Source: Caccoplasma sp905210875 (GTDB taxonomy: Bacteria; Bacteroidota; Bacteroidia; Bacteroidales; UBA11471). Taken from it: DNA of 64,000 bases. Below the pieces are notes generated by a model. That model searched no databases, was not told the DNA's origin, and was given only the letters and a program-made list of their open reading frames with translations. Position numbers and translations under genes: made by a program. Shown piece after piece: positions 32,879 through 45,833 of the stretch. Position 1 is the first letter of the stretch. Each line of letters starts with the position of its first letter. The DNA is taken from the NCBI GenBank assembly GCA_963931635.1, contig OZ007034.1, positions 1,240,001 through 1,304,000 on the forward strand, read 5' to 3'.

Positions 32879-34231
32879 ATGAAACATCAAATCAATGTAT
32901 CCATGAAACAACTGTTTTTATTCCTGGCGGTGTTTGTCTGCATGAATGTCGCCGGTAAAGAAAAGTTCCCCGACGGAACTCCCATTCCCGATTGGTTTTA
33001 TCAGTACGACGCAGTCGATGTGGCCAAACTGGGCCAGACCTACCGCATCACCGATTACGGAGTTGTAGACAATGACAGTAATCTTGTTCAGACCGAGGCC
33101 ATACAGGCCGTCATCGACAAGGCTTCGGCCCAGGGCGGCGGTGTGATTGTCATTCCCCGCGGTACCTTCCTCAGCGGTTCGCTCTTCTTCAAGCCCGGCA
33201 CGCACCTCCATATCGAAGAGGGTGGTGTGCTCAAAGGCAGCGACGACATCAGCAACTTTGCCATTGTCGACACCCGCATCGAAGGTCAGTCGCTGAAATA
33301 TTTTGCTGCGCTGGTCAATGCCGACGGCGTCGACGGCTTCACCATCACCGGCAAGGGCACGATCAACGGCAACGGCCTGCGTTACTGGAAATCGTTCTGG
33401 CTGCGCCGCAAGGTCATTCCCAAGTGCACCAACATGGACGAGCTGCGTCCGCGCCTCGTCTACATCTCCAACTGTAAAGATGTGCAGCTTGAAGGGGTGA
33501 GTCTCATCAACTCGCCGTTCTGGACGACCCACCTTTACAAATGTGAGAACGTGAAGCTGCTCAACCTGCGCATCTTTGCTCCCTCGGCTCCGGTGAAGGC
33601 TCCCAGTTCCGATGCCATCGACATCGACGTCTGCACCAATGTACTAGTCAAGGGCTGCTACCTCTCGGTCAACGACGATGCCATTGCCCTCAAAGGCGGT
33701 AAAGGTCCGTGGGCCGATAAAGATGAGAACAACGGTGGCAACTACAACATCATTATCGAAGACTGCGTCTACGGGTTCTGCCACAGCGCTCTCACCTGCG
33801 GCAGCGAATCGATTCACGACCGCAACATCATCTTGCGCCGTATCAAAATCAACAATGCCTCGCGCCTCCTGTGGTTGAAGATGCGTCCCGATACGCCGCA
33901 GAAGTATGAATATATCCTTGTCGAAGATATCGAGGGCGATGCCCGCAGTTTCCTCTATGTGAAACCTTGGCGCCAGTTCTTCGACTTGAAGGGTCGGAAA
34001 GATACCCCCTATTCCTACTCCAACAATATCACCATGCGCAACATCAAACTCCATTGCAACGTATTCTTCGACGTGAATGCTTCGGACGACTATTTCCTCT
34101 CCGACTTCACCTTTGAGAATCTCGACATCACGGCCGAGAAAAATGCCACGCTGAAAAGCGAGCTTATCGACGGCCTGAAAATCAAGAACGTTACCGTCAA
34201 CGGAGAGAAGTTGCCCAACCGCAAGAAATAA
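32879..34231 (+). CDS. GH28-like polysaccharide hydrolase (pectin-lyase fold)
   Basis: About 450 residues with a signal peptide (MKQLFLFLAVFVCMNVAG) and the right-handed beta-helix of glycoside hydrolase family 28, which cuts galacturonans. The opening YRITDYGVVDNDSNLVQTEAIQAVIDKASAQGGGVIVIPRGTFLSG is typical. The active-site blocks are SDAIDIDVC, NDDAIALKGG, FCHSALTCGSES and RLLWLKMRPD, which differ from the classic NTD, DD, GHG and RIK. It may thus be an exo-acting or rhamnogalacturonan-type member. Start 32879 or 32903. There is no SusC/SusD nearby, so this is not a visible polysaccharide utilisation locus. Confidence 0.88.
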   Translation: MKHQINVSMKQLFLFLAVFVCMNVAGKEKFPDGTPIPDWFYQYDAVDVAKLGQTYRITDYGVVDNDSNLVQTEAIQAVIDKASAQGGGVIVIPRGTFLSGSLFFKPGTHLHIEEGGVLKGSDDISNFAIVDTRIEGQSLKYFAALVNADGVDGFTITGKGTINGNGLRYWKSFWLRRKVIPKCTNMDELRPRLVYISNCKDVQLEGVSLINSPFWTTHLYKCENVKLLNLRIFAPSAPVKAPSSDAIDIDVCTNVLVKGCYLSVNDDAIALKGGKGPWADKDENNGGNYNIIIEDCVYGFCHSALTCGSESIHDRNIILRRIKINNASRLLWLKMRPDTPQKYEYILVEDIEGDARSFLYVKPWRQFFDLKGRKDTPYSYSNNITMRNIKLHCNVFFDVNASDDYFLSDFTFENLDITAEKNATLKSELIDGLKIKNVTVNGEKLPNRKK

Positions 34232-34252
34232 TCCCCGTACAGCCGATACAGC

Positions 34253-34295
34253 GAAGGGGTTGCGCACATTGTAGTGCGCAACCCCTTCTTTTTTT
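34253..34295 (+). terminator. Terminator after the GH28 gene
   Basis: Perfect 15-bp stem (34253-34267 with 34274-34288), loop ATTGTA, then seven T. Confidence 0.95.
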
Positions 34296-34380
34296 GTCAT
34301 GCCGTTGAATGGCGCCGTGTGCAGCAGGTTCGCCGTTTTAGCGGTATTGGTCGGCCTCGGTTCCCTATATTAGGAGCGGT

Positions 34381-35562
34381 TTACCGCTTGGCGATCAGGG
34401 TGATGCCCAGCGAGCAGAGAGCCAGCATGGCCCCTGTGGCTGCCACACCGCCCCAGCCGGCCCGGCTCCATGCTGTGCCCGAGAGGAAGGTGCCCAGCGA
34501 ACCACCGATGAAGTAGAGTGTCATGAATATCGTGTTGATGCGGTTGGACGCTTTGGGGTTGAGGGCGAAAATGACGGTCTGGTTGCTCAGTTGAATGCAC
34601 TGCATGCCGATGTCGAGCAGCAGTATGGCTGCGATGATGGCGGCATAGGTATCGCCGGCGAAGTAGGCGACGGCCCAGGCTGTAAGCATCAAGGCTGCAC
34701 CTGTGAGGTTGAAGTTGCGCACTCCGAAGCGGCCGACGAAGCGACCTACCACCGAGGCGGTCATGGCTCCGGCCACTCCGCAGAGGCCCAGCAGTCCCAC
34801 CGTGTCGCTGCCGGCAAAGAAGGGCGCTTGTGCCATGTGGAAGGTGAGAGAGGCCCACAGGGCCAGGAACGACCCGAAGGCCAAGGCAGCCCGCAGGGCG
34901 CAGATGCGCAGCAGCGGGTAGTCGCGCAGAATGGAGAGCAGCGAGCCCATCAGCCGGCGGTAGGAACCCCGGTAGTTGCTCTCGGTGCAGGGCATGATGC
35001 GCCACACAACGAGTGTACACACCAGCATGACGGCGGCAGCTATGGCATACATGGCCCGCCAGCCGAGCCATTCGCCCACCAGGCCGCTGACGACGCGGGA
35101 GGCCAGAATGCCGGTGAGCAGTCCCGAGACGATGAGGCCCACATGGGCCCCTTTCTCTTCGGGGCGGGAGTATTGGGCGGCGATGGGTATGAATATCTGC
35201 GGCATGACTGAGCCTACCCCTACGGCAAACGAGGCCGCCATCACGGCGTGAAAGTTGCCCGACAGAGCAATGCACAGGAGGGCGACGGCCAACAGGGTGA
35301 AACTGTATGCGACGATTTTCCGACGGTCGAACATGTCGCCCGAGGGTATGACAAAGAACAGTCCGCAGGCATATCCTGCCTGGGTTATCATGGCGATGAG
35401 GCTGGCCCTCCATTCTCCCACGCCGAGGTCGTTGCCCATCAGGGCGAGTAGGGGTTGACAGTAGTAGATGTTGGCCACGGAGATGGCTGCCATGGCAGCC
35501 ATGCTGAATAGTAGAGCCGACGGTATGCCGGCGTTGTCGTACAGTCTCAGAGGTTGTTTCAT
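34381..35562 (-). CDS. Major facilitator superfamily transporter
   Basis: A 393-residue inner-membrane transporter with twelve predicted helices. The loop 2-3 signature is GDMFDRRKIVAYS (GxxxDRxGRR type). A central charged loop after helix 6 (CTESNYRGSYRRLMGS) separates the halves, and VVGRFVGRFGVRN repeats the loop motif in the second half. It resembles DHA1-type efflux proteins of the YgaY/AraJ kind; substrate unknown. It converges with the GH28 gene and lies next to tRNA-Glu, which is read in the same direction and ends before it. Confidence 0.9.
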   Translation of the reverse strand: MKQPLRLYDNAGIPSALLFSMAAMAAISVANIYYCQPLLALMGNDLGVGEWRASLIAMITQAGYACGLFFVIPSGDMFDRRKIVAYSFTLLAVALLCIALSGNFHAVMAASFAVGVGSVMPQIFIPIAAQYSRPEEKGAHVGLIVSGLLTGILASRVVSGLVGEWLGWRAMYAIAAAVMLVCTLVVWRIMPCTESNYRGSYRRLMGSLLSILRDYPLLRICALRAALAFGSFLALWASLTFHMAQAPFFAGSDTVGLLGLCGVAGAMTASVVGRFVGRFGVRNFNLTGAALMLTAWAVAYFAGDTYAAIIAAILLLDIGMQCIQLSNQTVIFALNPKASNRINTIFMTLYFIGGSLGTFLSGTAWSRAGWGGVAATGAMLALCSLGITLIAKR

Positions 35563-35581
35563 CGGAAAATGGGGTAGGGGG

Positions 35582-35620
35582 ATAAAAGAAAAAAACCTTA
35601 CAATCGGAATTGTAAGGTTT
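35582..35620 (-). terminator. Terminator of tRNA-Glu
   Basis: On the minus strand a 12-bp stem (AAACCTTACAAT and complement, 35593-35604 and 35609-35620) is followed by a T-run. It starts 2 nt after the tRNA 3' end. Confidence 0.92.
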
Positions 35621-35622
35621 TG

Positions 35623-35695
35623 TAGCGAAGCCGGGAATCGAACCCGGGTCTCATCCGTGAGAGGGATACGTGCTAGGCCACTACACTACATCGCC
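35623..35695 (-). tRNA. tRNA-Glu (anticodon CTC)
   Basis: The minus-strand cloverleaf shows acceptor GGCGATG with CTTCGCT (a G-T first pair and one T-T mismatch), D arm GTGT/GCAC, anticodon stem TATCC/GGATG with loop CTCTCAC (CTC), and T arm CCGGG/CCCGG. Discriminator A; CCA not encoded. Confidence 0.9.
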
Positions 35696-35711
35696 ATCTT
35701 CAAAGACACCG

Positions 35712-35741
35712 CAAAGGTAGTTGTTTTATCTCGTTCTCAAA
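35712..35741 (-). promoter_or_regulatory. Promoter of tRNA-Glu
   Basis: The minus strand reads TTTG (35738-35741), 18 nt, TACCTTTG (35712-35719), ending 16 nt before the tRNA. Confidence 0.7.
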
Positions 35742-35783
35742 ATGTTTTTACATATTTTAATACAACTTCTCGCCGAAGTCGTT

Positions 35784-36560
35784 TTAGGAGCGGTCGATAC
35801 CGAAAAGACGACAGGCATTTTCGTATGTTTGGGCTTCTATTTCGGCTGTGTCGCGGTGCAGTTCGGCGGCAACAAAGGCGGCGGTCTGTTTCAGGAAGGA
35901 GGGCTCGTTGCGTTTCCCTCGGTACGGTACGGGCGCGAGGTACGGAGCATCGGTTTCGAGCAGCAGGCGGTCGGCCGGTATGGAGGGGAGAAGTTCGCGC
36001 AGCCGGTTTTTCTTGAATGTCACGGTGCCGTTGATGCCGAAGTAGAAATCGCCCAGCGAGAGTGCCGTCGACAGACATTCGGCGTCTCCGCTGAAACTGT
36101 GGAAGACACCCCGCAGGCCGAGATGCGAGAGTCGCCGCAGTACCGCGGCAATAGGTTCGAACGCCTCGCGGCAATGAATGATGATGGGGCGGCTGAGCCG
36201 GGCGGCGAGGCGCACCTGCTCTTCAAAGACGATGATTTGTTCGTTTTCGAAGGTGCGGTCCCAGTACAGGTCGATGCCTATCTCTCCCACAGCGTGGTAG
36301 GATCCCTCTTCGAGCAACGCGGCAATGCGTTCGAGGTCGTCGGCATAGTGGCCGGTAACCGAGGTTGGGTGCAGTCCCATGGCGGCGATGCACATGTCGG
36401 GGTATTCCCGCAGGGTCTGGTGCAGGGCATCGACGGTATCGAGGTCGACATTGGGCAGCATCAGGCGGGTTACGCCGTTTTCCCGGGCCCGTTGCACGAC
36501 ATCGGCGCGGTCGGCGTCGAATTCGGGCAGATAGATATGAGTGTGCGTGTCGAAAATCAT
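35784..36560 (-). CDS. tatD: TatD family metal-dependent hydrolase
   Basis: A 258-residue TIM-barrel hydrolase of the TatD DNase family. Metal ligands are visible: FDTHTHIY (His6, His8), AVGEIGIDLYWD, IIIHCREA, GVFHSFSG and LLLETDAPYLAP. TatD proteins act as cytoplasmic 3'-5' exonucleases or phosphoesterases. It follows the polyprenyl synthase gene by 7 nt on the minus strand and is its operon partner. Confidence 0.95.
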   Translation of the reverse strand: MIFDTHTHIYLPEFDADRADVVQRARENGVTRLMLPNVDLDTVDALHQTLREYPDMCIAAMGLHPTSVTGHYADDLERIAALLEEGSYHAVGEIGIDLYWDRTFENEQIIVFEEQVRLAARLSRPIIIHCREAFEPIAAVLRRLSHLGLRGVFHSFSGDAECLSTALSLGDFYFGINGTVTFKKNRLRELLPSIPADRLLLETDAPYLAPVPYRGKRNEPSFLKQTAAFVAAELHRDTAEIEAQTYENACRLFGIDRS

Positions 36561-36567
36561 GCGGTTG

Positions 36568-37542
36568 TCAGGCGTTGCGTTCCATCATGCGGGCAGCCAG
36601 TTCCCGCAGCGGGGCGGTGCGTTCGGGGGCTACGTTCAGTGCGTCGAGCTGTTGCAGGCTCAGCGTGTAGTACTGCTCAATCTTTTCGAGGCAGAGCCGG
36701 TCTACGCCCAGTCGGTTGTAGAGGGCTGTTACGGCGGCGATTTTCTCGGCCGGGTCGTATTCGGTGACCGAGAGCCAGCGGTCGAGTTCCGTGCGGTCGT
36801 TGCCGTGGGCAAGCCGCAGGGCATTGATGAGCATATAGGTCTTTTTGTTATTGAGAATGTCGCCGCCGATGTTCTTCCCGAAGAGGCGGGCATCGCCATA
36901 CACGTCGAGGTAGTCGTCGCGCAGTTGGAAGGCCAGCCCCATGTTTTCGCCGAATCGGTATATCGCCTCGGCATCGGCCGCCTCGGCGCCGGCAATGAGG
37001 GCACCAGTTTTCAGGGCGCAACCCAGCAGCACGGCGGTTTTCAGGCGTATCATTTCGATGTATTCCTCCTCTCGTACGTCGGTGCGCGACTCAAATTCCA
37101 TGTCGTATTGCTGGCCTTCGCATATTTCCAGAGCCGTTTTCAGAAACACGTCGCTCACCGCCTGACGGCTCTCGGCCGGCGACTTCATGATGTACATGAA
37201 GGCCATGATTTGCATGGCGTCGCCCGAGAGAATGGCGGTATTCTCGTCCCACTTCACATGCACGGTAGGCTTGCCGCGCCGCATGTCGGCCTTGTCCATT
37301 ACATCGTCGTGCAGCAGGGTGAAGTTGTGGAATATCTCGATGCCCAGTGCTGCGTCGATGGCTTGGCGGTAGTCGCCGCCGAAGAGGTCGCACGACAGGA
37401 GTGCCAGCACGGGGCGTATGCGTTTTCCGCCCAGCGACAGCTCATACCGTATGGGATTGTAAAGCTCGACCGGGGCCTCGGGATAGGCGACGGCCTCGAT
37501 GGCTTTCTGTATGATAGAAATGAATTGTTCGGTCGAATACAT
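36568..37542 (-). CDS. Polyprenyl (farnesyl/geranylgeranyl-type) diphosphate synthase
   Basis: A 324-residue isoprenyl diphosphate synthase. The first Asp-rich motif DDVMD is at 79-83 (in LLHDDVMDKADMRRG) and the second DDYLD at 209-213 (FQLRDDYLDVYGD). The LGGKRIRPVL diphosphate-binding loop is at 38-47. Product chain length cannot be fixed; Phe and Thr lie five and four residues before the first motif, so a short product is possible. The start is ATG 37542 (MYSTEQFIS); longer frames upstream run into porQ promoter DNA. A TACTTTTG box on the minus strand at 37568-37575 is a probable promoter element. Confidence 0.93.
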   Translation of the reverse strand: MYSTEQFISIIQKAIEAVAYPEAPVELYNPIRYELSLGGKRIRPVLALLSCDLFGGDYRQAIDAALGIEIFHNFTLLHDDVMDKADMRRGKPTVHVKWDENTAILSGDAMQIMAFMYIMKSPAESRQAVSDVFLKTALEICEGQQYDMEFESRTDVREEEYIEMIRLKTAVLLGCALKTGALIAGAEAADAEAIYRFGENMGLAFQLRDDYLDVYGDARLFGKNIGGDILNNKKTYMLINALRLAHGNDRTELDRWLSVTEYDPAEKIAAVTALYNRLGVDRLCLEKIEQYYTLSLQQLDALNVAPERTAPLRELAARMMERNA

Positions 37543-37680
37543 ATGAAAATAGAATATAAATATTTTCCAAAAGTACGTCATTTCTTTGGCATTTTCCGAA
37601 AAGGAGAAGAAAAAAGCGGGGCGAAAAACATTTCGGGCATACTTCGCGGGCGTTTTTCCCGTTATACGGTAAAGAATGTG

Positions 37681-37688
37681 TATCTTTG
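37681..37688 (+). promoter_or_regulatory. -7 type box of the porQ-cmk-ispH operon
   Basis: TATCTTTG ends only 8 nt before the porQ ATG (37697). Transcription would start a few bases from or at the initiation codon. The -33 region (GTTTTTCCC around 37652) is not a good match. Confidence 0.5.
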
Positions 37689-37696
37689 AGCGCGCT

Positions 37697-38728
37697 ATGA
37701 AATACCCGACACACCTCTTCCGTTGGCGGGCGGCCCTCCTCGGTGCCGGCCTGCTGGTTGCCGTCTGTGCGCAGGCACAGGAGGGGAAGAGTTCGTTCGA
37801 CGTGCTCAACCTGCCGGTCTCTTCGCACATCAATGCCTTGGGTGGAAACAATATTTCCATCGTCGAAGAAGACATCACGGTAATGTATCACAATCCCGCC
37901 CTGGTAGGGCAGGAGATGAGCATGCAGATGGCGGCCAACTACATGCGCTATGTGGCCGGCATCAATCTCGGCGGTGTGTCGTATGCCCAGGCGGCCCGGG
38001 CCCACGGAACGTGGGCTGTCGGTTTGCAGTATGCCGGTTACGGAACGATGAAGCAGACCGATGCCACGGGTGTGCTCACCGGCACCTTCAATCCCAAGGA
38101 CATCATGTTCAGCGGTCTGTATGCCCACGACATCACCTCTTCGCTGCGCGGTGGCATACATGCCAAGATGCTCTACTCCTCTTACGAAAGTTATACGGCC
38201 TTGGCGATGTTTGTCGATTTGGGTCTGAATTATTACAATGTGGATAAGGAGCTTTCACTCTCGCTGGTGATAAAGAATCTGGGCGGACAACTGAAAAAGT
38301 ATGATACCGAAAACATCGCCATGCCTTGGGATATACAGCTCGGTTTCTCTAAAACGCTCAACAATGTGCCGTTCAGGCTGTCGATAACGGCACAGCATCT
38401 CACCCGCTGGCATCTGCCTTTTGAGAAGGTAGGCGACACGGGCGAACTGGAAGTGAAAGACTCATTTGCCTCCAACCTTTTCCGTCATCTGGTTTTTGGA
38501 GTCGATTACATACCCAGCCGCAACTTCTATCTGGCCATAGGGTATGACTACAAGCGCAAGAGCGACATGGCCTCGGCCGGCCGCCGCATCTTGTCGGGTT
38601 TCACGGCCGGAGCCGGAATCCGCGTGAAGATGTTCGGCATCGGAGTCTCGATGGCGCAGCACCATGCCAACGGGTTTACCTTCATGACCAACATCACGGC
38701 CGATATATCGCAATTTCTCCATCGCTGA
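37697..38728 (+). CDS. porQ: Type IX secretion system protein PorQ
   Basis: A 343-residue outer-membrane barrel of the PorQ/PorV (FadL-like) family, part of the T9SS attachment complex that anchors cargo proteins to A-LPS. It has a signal peptide (LLGAGLLVAVCAQAQ), then the PorQ start SSFDVLNLPVSSHINALGGNNISI and EDITVMYHNPALVG. Many amphipathic strands and a GFTAGAGIRVKMFGIGVSMAQHH end follow. The gene order porQ-cmk-ispH is the same as I recall in Porphyromonas gingivalis. The start at 37697 lies just after a promoter box. Confidence 0.93.
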   Translation: MKYPTHLFRWRAALLGAGLLVAVCAQAQEGKSSFDVLNLPVSSHINALGGNNISIVEEDITVMYHNPALVGQEMSMQMAANYMRYVAGINLGGVSYAQAARAHGTWAVGLQYAGYGTMKQTDATGVLTGTFNPKDIMFSGLYAHDITSSLRGGIHAKMLYSSYESYTALAMFVDLGLNYYNVDKELSLSLVIKNLGGQLKKYDTENIAMPWDIQLGFSKTLNNVPFRLSITAQHLTRWHLPFEKVGDTGELEVKDSFASNLFRHLVFGVDYIPSRNFYLAIGYDYKRKSDMASAGRRILSGFTAGAGIRVKMFGIGVSMAQHHANGFTFMTNITADISQFLHR

Positions 38729-38752
38729 TAAAATCTAAAAATAGATAGTAGT

Positions 38753-39457
38753 ATGTCTCCTCGTAAAATCGTTATCGCCATCGACGGGTATGCCTCCTGC
38801 GGAAAAAGCACCATGGCCAAGGAACTGGCCCGTAAGATAGGCTATATATATATCGATAGCGGTGCCATGTATCGCGCCGTTGCGTTGTACTGCATCGAGC
38901 AGGGCCTTTTCGAAGGCAACCGGCTCGACGTCGAGGCCCTGCAACGGCACATCGACGACATCGACATCACGTTTGTGCTGAACCCCGAGACCGGGCGTCC
39001 CGAGACCTTTCTCAACGGCCGGAACGTCGAGCGCGACATTCGCGGCATGGCCGTTTCCGACAAGGTGAGCTACGTCGCTGCCGTCGGGTTTGTCCGCCGC
39101 AAGCTGGTCGCCTTGCAGCAGGCCATGGGCCGGGAAAAAGGTATCGTCATGGACGGTCGCGACATCGGCACCGTCGTTTTTCCCGATGCTGAGTTGAAGA
39201 TATTCCTCACCGCTTCGCCCGAGGTGCGTGCCCGGCGGCGTGTCGATGAACTCCGGGCCAAAGGTCAGGAGGTATCCTACGATGAGGTGCTGCACAATGT
39301 CAGAGAACGTGACCATATCGACGAGACCCGTGAGGTCGACCCCTTGCGGAAGGCCGACGATGCCCTTCTCCTCGACAACTCCACCCTCACCCTCGAACAG
39401 CAAGACCAGTGGCTCATGCAACAATATCGCCGCGTAGCCGGCCTTGATCCCCAATAG
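38753..39457 (+). CDS. cmk: Cytidylate kinase
   Basis: A 234-residue nucleoside monophosphate kinase that phosphorylates CMP and dCMP. The P-loop GYASCGKS is at 12-19, the substrate-binding stretch YIDSGAMYRAVALY follows, and GIVMDGRDIGTVVFPDAELKIFLTAS and RRRVDELRAKGQE are diagnostic. It lies 24 nt after porQ and 2 nt before ispH, so the three are an operon. Confidence 0.96.
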   Translation: MSPRKIVIAIDGYASCGKSTMAKELARKIGYIYIDSGAMYRAVALYCIEQGLFEGNRLDVEALQRHIDDIDITFVLNPETGRPETFLNGRNVERDIRGMAVSDKVSYVAAVGFVRRKLVALQQAMGREKGIVMDGRDIGTVVFPDAELKIFLTASPEVRARRRVDELRAKGQEVSYDEVLHNVRERDHIDETREVDPLRKADDALLLDNSTLTLEQQDQWLMQQYRRVAGLDPQ

Positions 39458-39459
39458 CT

Positions 39460-40332
39460 ATGGCACGCATTGAGATAGACAAGAATTCGGGATTCTGTTT
39501 CGGGGTGGTCAATGCCATACGCAAGGCCGAAGAGGAGTTGGAAAAGAGCGGGCGGCTCTATTGCCTCGGCGATATTGTCCACAACAACAGCGAAGTGACC
39601 CGCCTGCAAGAAAAAGGCCTTATCACCATCGACCATGATACCTTTGCCCGGCTGCACGACGTGAAAGTGCTCCTGCGTGCCCACGGCGAACCGCCCGAGA
39701 CCTATCGCATAGCCCGCGAAAACCGCATAGAGATTATCGATGCCACCTGCCCGGTGGTGTTGCAGTTGCAGCGCAAAATCAAGCAGTCCTACGAGCAGAG
39801 CGACCCCGAGCGGGAACAGATTGTTATTTACGGCAAGCGTGGACATGCCGAGGTAAACGGCCTTGTGGGGCAGACCGACGGTCACGCCGTCGTCGTAGAG
39901 GGGGTAGAAGATTTCGACCGCCTCGATTTTACAAAGAAGATAAAACTTTACTCCCAGACCACCAAGTCGGTCGAGGGACTTCAATCCGTTGTCGAAGAGA
40001 TTACCCGACGCTGTGGCGGCGAGCCTCCCGAGTATCACGACACCATCTGCCGGCAGGTGGCCAATCGCATACCCAATATTCGCAATTTTGCCCACCAACA
40101 TGACCTGATACTTTTTGTCTGCGGGCGGAAGTCCTCCAATGGAAAAGTCCTGTATGAAGAGTGTCGGAAAGAAAATCCCAGCACCCACATGGTGAGCGAT
40201 GTCTCCGAGATAGATGCCGCCTGGCTTGCCGGACGCGATAGTATCGGTATATGCGGTGCCACATCGACCCCGAAGTGGCTGATGGAAGAGGTGGCCCGCT
40301 ATGTATCGGATAGCCTTGGCGAGGCTGAGTAA
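39460..40332 (+). CDS. ispH: 4-hydroxy-3-methylbut-2-enyl diphosphate reductase
   Basis: A 290-residue iron-sulfur enzyme that makes IPP and DMAPP in the last step of the MEP pathway. Cluster cysteines Cys13 (GFCFGV), Cys97 (DATCPVV) and Cys197 (DTICRQV) match the family. LLRAHGEPPE and GICGATSTPKWLMEEV complete the active site. It is 2 nt after cmk. Its products feed the polyprenyl synthase encoded at 36568-37542 on the opposite strand. Confidence 0.97.
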   Translation: MARIEIDKNSGFCFGVVNAIRKAEEELEKSGRLYCLGDIVHNNSEVTRLQEKGLITIDHDTFARLHDVKVLLRAHGEPPETYRIARENRIEIIDATCPVVLQLQRKIKQSYEQSDPEREQIVIYGKRGHAEVNGLVGQTDGHAVVVEGVEDFDRLDFTKKIKLYSQTTKSVEGLQSVVEEITRRCGGEPPEYHDTICRQVANRIPNIRNFAHQHDLILFVCGRKSSNGKVLYEECRKENPSTHMVSDVSEIDAAWLAGRDSIGICGATSTPKWLMEEVARYVSDSLGEAE

Positions 40333-40354
40333 GACAGAGAATAAGAAAAATCAT

Positions 40355-40388
40355 CAAGCGGAGCCGACACAATTGTCGGCTCCGCTTG
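40355..40388 (+). terminator. Terminator after ispH
   Basis: A 15-bp perfect stem (40355-40369 with 40374-40388) with loop CAAT, followed by a short T-rich stretch (GGTTTATAT). Confidence 0.8.
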
Positions 40389-40707
40389 GTTTATATAATC
40401 GATGAAAGGTGGGGGCAAAAGCTATAAAAAATGAATGTCTCCATTTTTTTATATGCCCATTGTAAAAAAATCGGCTCAAGAGCAGAAAAAATCTGAAGAA
40501 ATTTTCCGGGCTGATGCCGAGAATTGCACCGAAATGAGAAACTTTTTCGCACCCCGGGGAAAGGGGATAAGGAGGGAAAAAGGAGGGAAAGAGCGAGGGA
40601 GGAGGAAAAAAGAGGCGGGAGGGGCAAAAAAAATTTTCTTCTAAGGCATTGAGAATAAGGAGAAAGAAAAAAGGCGCAAAAAAAGATGAAAAAAAGTGGC
40701 AAAAATA
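40389..40707 (+). other. Purine-rich intergenic tract before the rRNA operon
   Basis: No credible gene. From about 40555 to 40700 the plus strand is almost only A and G, with G-rich blocks (GGGG, GGAGGG) followed by A-tracts that run into the rRNA promoter. The A-tracts could act as an UP-like element; the G/A block could form triplex DNA. Confidence 0.6.
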
Positions 40708-40739
40708 TTTGGAGGGGAATAGAAAAGCCTCTATCTTTG
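40708..40739 (+). promoter_or_regulatory. rRNA operon promoter
   Basis: TTTG (40708-40711), 20 nt, TATCTTTG (40732-40739), preceded by A-rich DNA. The predicted start near 40745 gives a leader of about 190 nt to mature 16S. Confidence 0.8.
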
Positions 40740-40818
40740 CACCCGCTTTCCCGATAGAACGGGAGCTTAACCCGGGCGAGGGAAGCGAATAGAACCTTGA
40801 AGAAATGATAGACAAAGT

Positions 40819-40847
40819 AGTACGAGACGAGTAAAAAGTCAACGTCA
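40819..40847 (+). other. 5' half of the 16S processing stem
   Basis: AGTACGAGACGA (40819-40830) and TCAACGTCA (40839-40847) are complementary to TCGTCTCGTACT (42504-42515) and TGACGTTGA (42488-42496) after 16S. Together they form the long stem expected for RNase III release of pre-16S. Confidence 0.85.
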
Positions 40848-40936
40848 AAACCGGCGAATCACGAGCCGCTCTCTCGCAAGAGGGAGAAAGGTAAAAGAGG
40901 TCTTCGATGGAATAAAAAACAAGAAAATAAAATAAT

Positions 40937-42467
<1,531 letters not shown>

Positions 42468-42487
42468 TGGAGAAGACGATTCAAAGG

Positions 42488-42515
42488 TGACGTTGAAAAG
42501 GAATCGTCTCGTACT
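42488..42515 (+). other. 3' half of the 16S processing stem
   Basis: TGACGTTGA and TCGTCTCGTACT pair with the leader at 40819-40847. Confidence 0.85.
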
Positions 42516-42599
42516 GCGAGAGTCTATAAAGAATACCGGTCGTAGGGCACTACGACAGGAGAAGCGACCAAGTTCCGAAAGGACCAAGGAAGATTTGAC

Positions 42600-42673
42600 A
42601 GTCCCATAGCTCAGTTGGTTAGAGCGCTACACTGATAATGTAGAGGTCGGCAGTTCAAATCTGCCTGGGACTA
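42600..42673 (+). tRNA. tRNA-Ile (anticodon GAT)
   Basis: Spacer tRNA with acceptor AGTCCCA/TGGGACT, anticodon stem CTACA/TGTAG and loop CTGATAA. It lies in the normal place between 16S and 23S. Confidence 0.96.
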
Positions 42674-42686
42674 CCTCAGCGAAGAG

Positions 42687-42760
42687 GGGGGATTAGCTCA
42701 GCTGGCTAGAGCATCTGCTTTGCAAGCAGAGGGTCAACGGTTCGAATCCGTTATTCTCCA
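42687..42760 (+). tRNA. tRNA-Ala (anticodon TGC)
   Basis: Second spacer tRNA, 13 nt after tRNA-Ile. Acceptor GGGGGAT/ATTCTCC with G-T pairs, anticodon stem TCTGC/GCAGA and loop TTTGCAA. Confidence 0.96.
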
Positions 42761-42783
42761 CGAGTTCGCAAGAACAGAAGCAC

Positions 42784-42809
42784 ATTGACATAATGGGACA
42801 AGAAACGAG
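42784..42809 (+). other. 5' half of the 23S processing stem
   Basis: ATTGAC, TGGGA and GAAACGAG here pair with GTCAAT, TCCCA and CTCGTTTC at 45756-45776 after 23S, with small internal loops. Confidence 0.8.
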
Positions 42810-42854
42810 AAGAGCAAGTATGTATCCCGCTCTCATCTCTTGATGAGAGAGAAA

Positions 42855-45729
<2,875 letters not shown>

Positions 45730-45755
45730 AAGAAGAGCGGACTACATAACCTCAA

Positions 45756-45776
45756 CTCGTTTCATCCCAAGTCAAT
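45756..45776 (+). other. 3' half of the 23S processing stem
   Basis: Complementary to 42784-42809 as described there. Confidence 0.8.
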
Positions 45777-45833
45777 CACAAGCGAAGGCAGACGCTTCGG
45801 AAGGAAGCCGAAAGCCGAGAGCGAAAAAGCATT

